Shown piece by piece: positions 31,348 through 32,551 of a stretch of 32,551 nucleotides of DNA. Where the stretch lies: the NCBI RefSeq assembly GCF_031082405.1, contig NZ_JAVHJU010000026.1, positions 1 through 32,551 of the forward strand, read 5' to 3'. The DNA comes from Amycolatopsis sp. A133 (GTDB lineage: Bacteria; Actinomycetota; Actinomycetes; Mycobacteriales; Pseudonocardiaceae). Position 1 is the stretch's first letter. Each line of letters begins with the position of its first letter. Both the position numbers and the translations under genes were made by a program. Below the pieces are notes generated by a model, which saw nothing but the letters and a program-made list of their open reading frames with translations, had not been told where the DNA came from and did not search any database.

Positions 31348-32499
31348 GTGACACCAATGATCATCGGCGTGGATCCCCACAAGCGGTCCGCCACCATCGA
31401 GATCATCGACGAGCGTGAGCATGTGCTGCACACCGGGCGGTTCGGCACCGATCAGGACGGCTATCGCCGCATGCTGGCCGCTGGTCGTCGGCATCCGCAA
31501 CGGCTGTGGGCGGTCAAGGGCTGTCAGGGTATCGGCCGCCACCTCGCGCAGCGCTTGGTCGCCGACGGTGAGACCGTGGTCGATGTGCCGGCGAAACTCT
31601 CGGCGCGGGTGCGGGTGTTCGCCACGGGCCAGGGCCGTAAGACCGACCCGGTCGACGCGCACTCGGTCGCGGTGGTTGCGTTGCGCACAAAGGGTTTGCG
31701 GCAGGTTCAGGTCGATGACTCGACCGTGGCACTGCGTTTGCTGGTGGATCATCGGGACGAACTGGGTCACGCTCGCACCCAGGTCGTCAACCGGTTGCAT
31801 CGCCTGCTGCTAGAGCTGCTGCCCGACGGGGCGAAGAAGTTCCTGTCCGCCACCCAGGCCCGCGCGCTGCTGGTGTCGGTGCGGCCGCATGATGTCGTGG
31901 GCAGGACCCGTCGGCGGCTGGCCGCGGACCTGGTCGCCGAGCTGGACCGCATCGACAAGCGGATCAAGACCGCAGACACCGAACTACGTGAGCTGGTCGC
32001 GTCCACCGGCAGCACGCTGCTGGAGCTGTTCGGGATCGGCCCGTCCAGCGCCGCTCGCCTGCTCGGCGACATCGGTGATATCGGCCGGTTCGTTGACAAG
32101 GGTCGGTTCGCGTCCTGGAACGGCACGGCGCCGTTGGAGGCGTCCTCTGGTGATCGTCGCCGGCATCGGCTGTCGCGGGCGGGAAACCGCCGGATCAACC
32201 GGGTGCTGCACGTGATGGCCATTGTCCAGCTCCGTCACGACACCCCCGGTCGCGTCTACTACCGGCGGAGGTTGGCTGAGGGCAAGACCAGTATGGAAGC
32301 GATGCGGTGTCTGAAACGCCGCCTGTCCGACGTCGTCTACCGCCGGATGGCCCGCGACGCCGAGCGCGCAGCGGCAGGCCCGGGAGGACATTCGGGGGCG
32401 GCTCCTGACTCCAGCGCGGCTGACTTGAACCCCGTGGTCAACACTTCGGAACAGTCACTTCCCGAACCTGCCGCCCGGGTCTGCTGCACCAGTAGGTGA
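31348..32499 (+). CDS. IS110-family transposase with altered catalytic Glu
   Basis: A 383-residue IS110-family recombinase; GTG 31348 has GAGGAG upstream. The N-terminal RuvC-like DEDD domain has Asp9 (GVDPHK), then Asp100 and Asp103 (KTDPVDAHS), but the position normally Glu (WAVEG) is Lys57 (AAG at 31516-31518). The C-terminal transposase_20 domain has the helix-hairpin FGIGPSSAARLLGDIGDI and the serine-rich TAPLEASSGDRRRHRLSRAG with the presumed nucleophile. Length is complete. The C-terminal 40 residues are disordered. The Lys substitution predicts loss of catalysis unless compensated. Confidence 0.9.
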   Translation: MTPMIIGVDPHKRSATIEIIDEREHVLHTGRFGTDQDGYRRMLAAGRRHPQRLWAVKGCQGIGRHLAQRLVADGETVVDVPAKLSARVRVFATGQGRKTDPVDAHSVAVVALRTKGLRQVQVDDSTVALRLLVDHRDELGHARTQVVNRLHRLLLELLPDGAKKFLSATQARALLVSVRPHDVVGRTRRRLAADLVAELDRIDKRIKTADTELRELVASTGSTLLELFGIGPSSAARLLGDIGDIGRFVDKGRFASWNGTAPLEASSGDRRRHRLSRAGNRRINRVLHVMAIVQLRHDTPGRVYYRRRLAEGKTSMEAMRCLKRRLSDVVYRRMARDAERAAAGPGGHSGAAPDSSAADLNPVVNTSEQSLPEPAARVCCTSR

Positions 32500-32551
32500 C
32501 ATCTGAGTTGGCTTGCCGTGATGGTGAGCTGGGAGGATGTTGCGGTGCCCA

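Overview
The window is very GC-rich with codon use and gene families typical of an actinomycete. Family-5 uracil-DNA glycosylase, type II NADH dehydrogenase, dipeptide ABC genes and a WXG100 protein fit Pseudonocardiales, and an Amycolatopsis-like genome is my best guess from memory, not a computed placement.

Positions 1-12,700 look like ordinary chromosome. They hold the tail of a broken gene, a four-gene dipeptide/oligopeptide ABC transporter operon (dppBCDF-like, 143-4009), a secreted subtilase, three tandem paralogous membrane proteins with a shared RxPVIAEDxxS block, a serine carboxypeptidase-like protein on the minus strand, a translationally coupled DNA-repair pair (endonuclease V and family-5 UDG), and a type II NADH dehydrogenase with a strong terminator.

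From 12,727 the character changes. A short, class I-shaped tRNA with a UAA anticodon is overlapped by the 3' end of a large serine recombinase gene, which is coupled to a 62-residue partner. A tRNA 3' fragment with its terminator lies at about 14,920-14,984. Next come two adjoining defence cassettes. The first, on the plus strand, has a winged-helix-like protein split by a frameshift at a perfect 38-bp palindrome, a PD-(D/E)XK nuclease-like protein and a CD-NTase-like nucleotidyltransferase; I cannot match this set to a named system. The second, on the minus strand, is a complete type III CBASS operon: TRIP13-like ATPase, an unknown 148-residue protein, HORMA protein, CD-NTase and S-4TM pore-forming effector. 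A divergent HTH-metallopeptidase fusion probably regulates it.

At 24,404-24,450 a minus-strand 3' fragment of tRNA-Ala(GGC) marks a second attachment scar. To its right are a small two-TM protein, a large HTH-STAND ATPase ending in nineteen 28-residue repeats, and an overlapping three-gene operon (60-residue protein, SIR2-like NADase, WXG100 protein). An IS110-family transposase closes the window; its catalytic Glu is changed to Lys, and a structured leader that may be a bridge RNA precedes it.

The right-hand 20 kb therefore reads as a layered defence island built at tRNA genes. The best candidates for undescribed biology are the winged-helix/nuclease/CD-NTase operon and the SIR2-WXG100 operon. 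Functions are inferred from motifs read by eye; no database search was possible.
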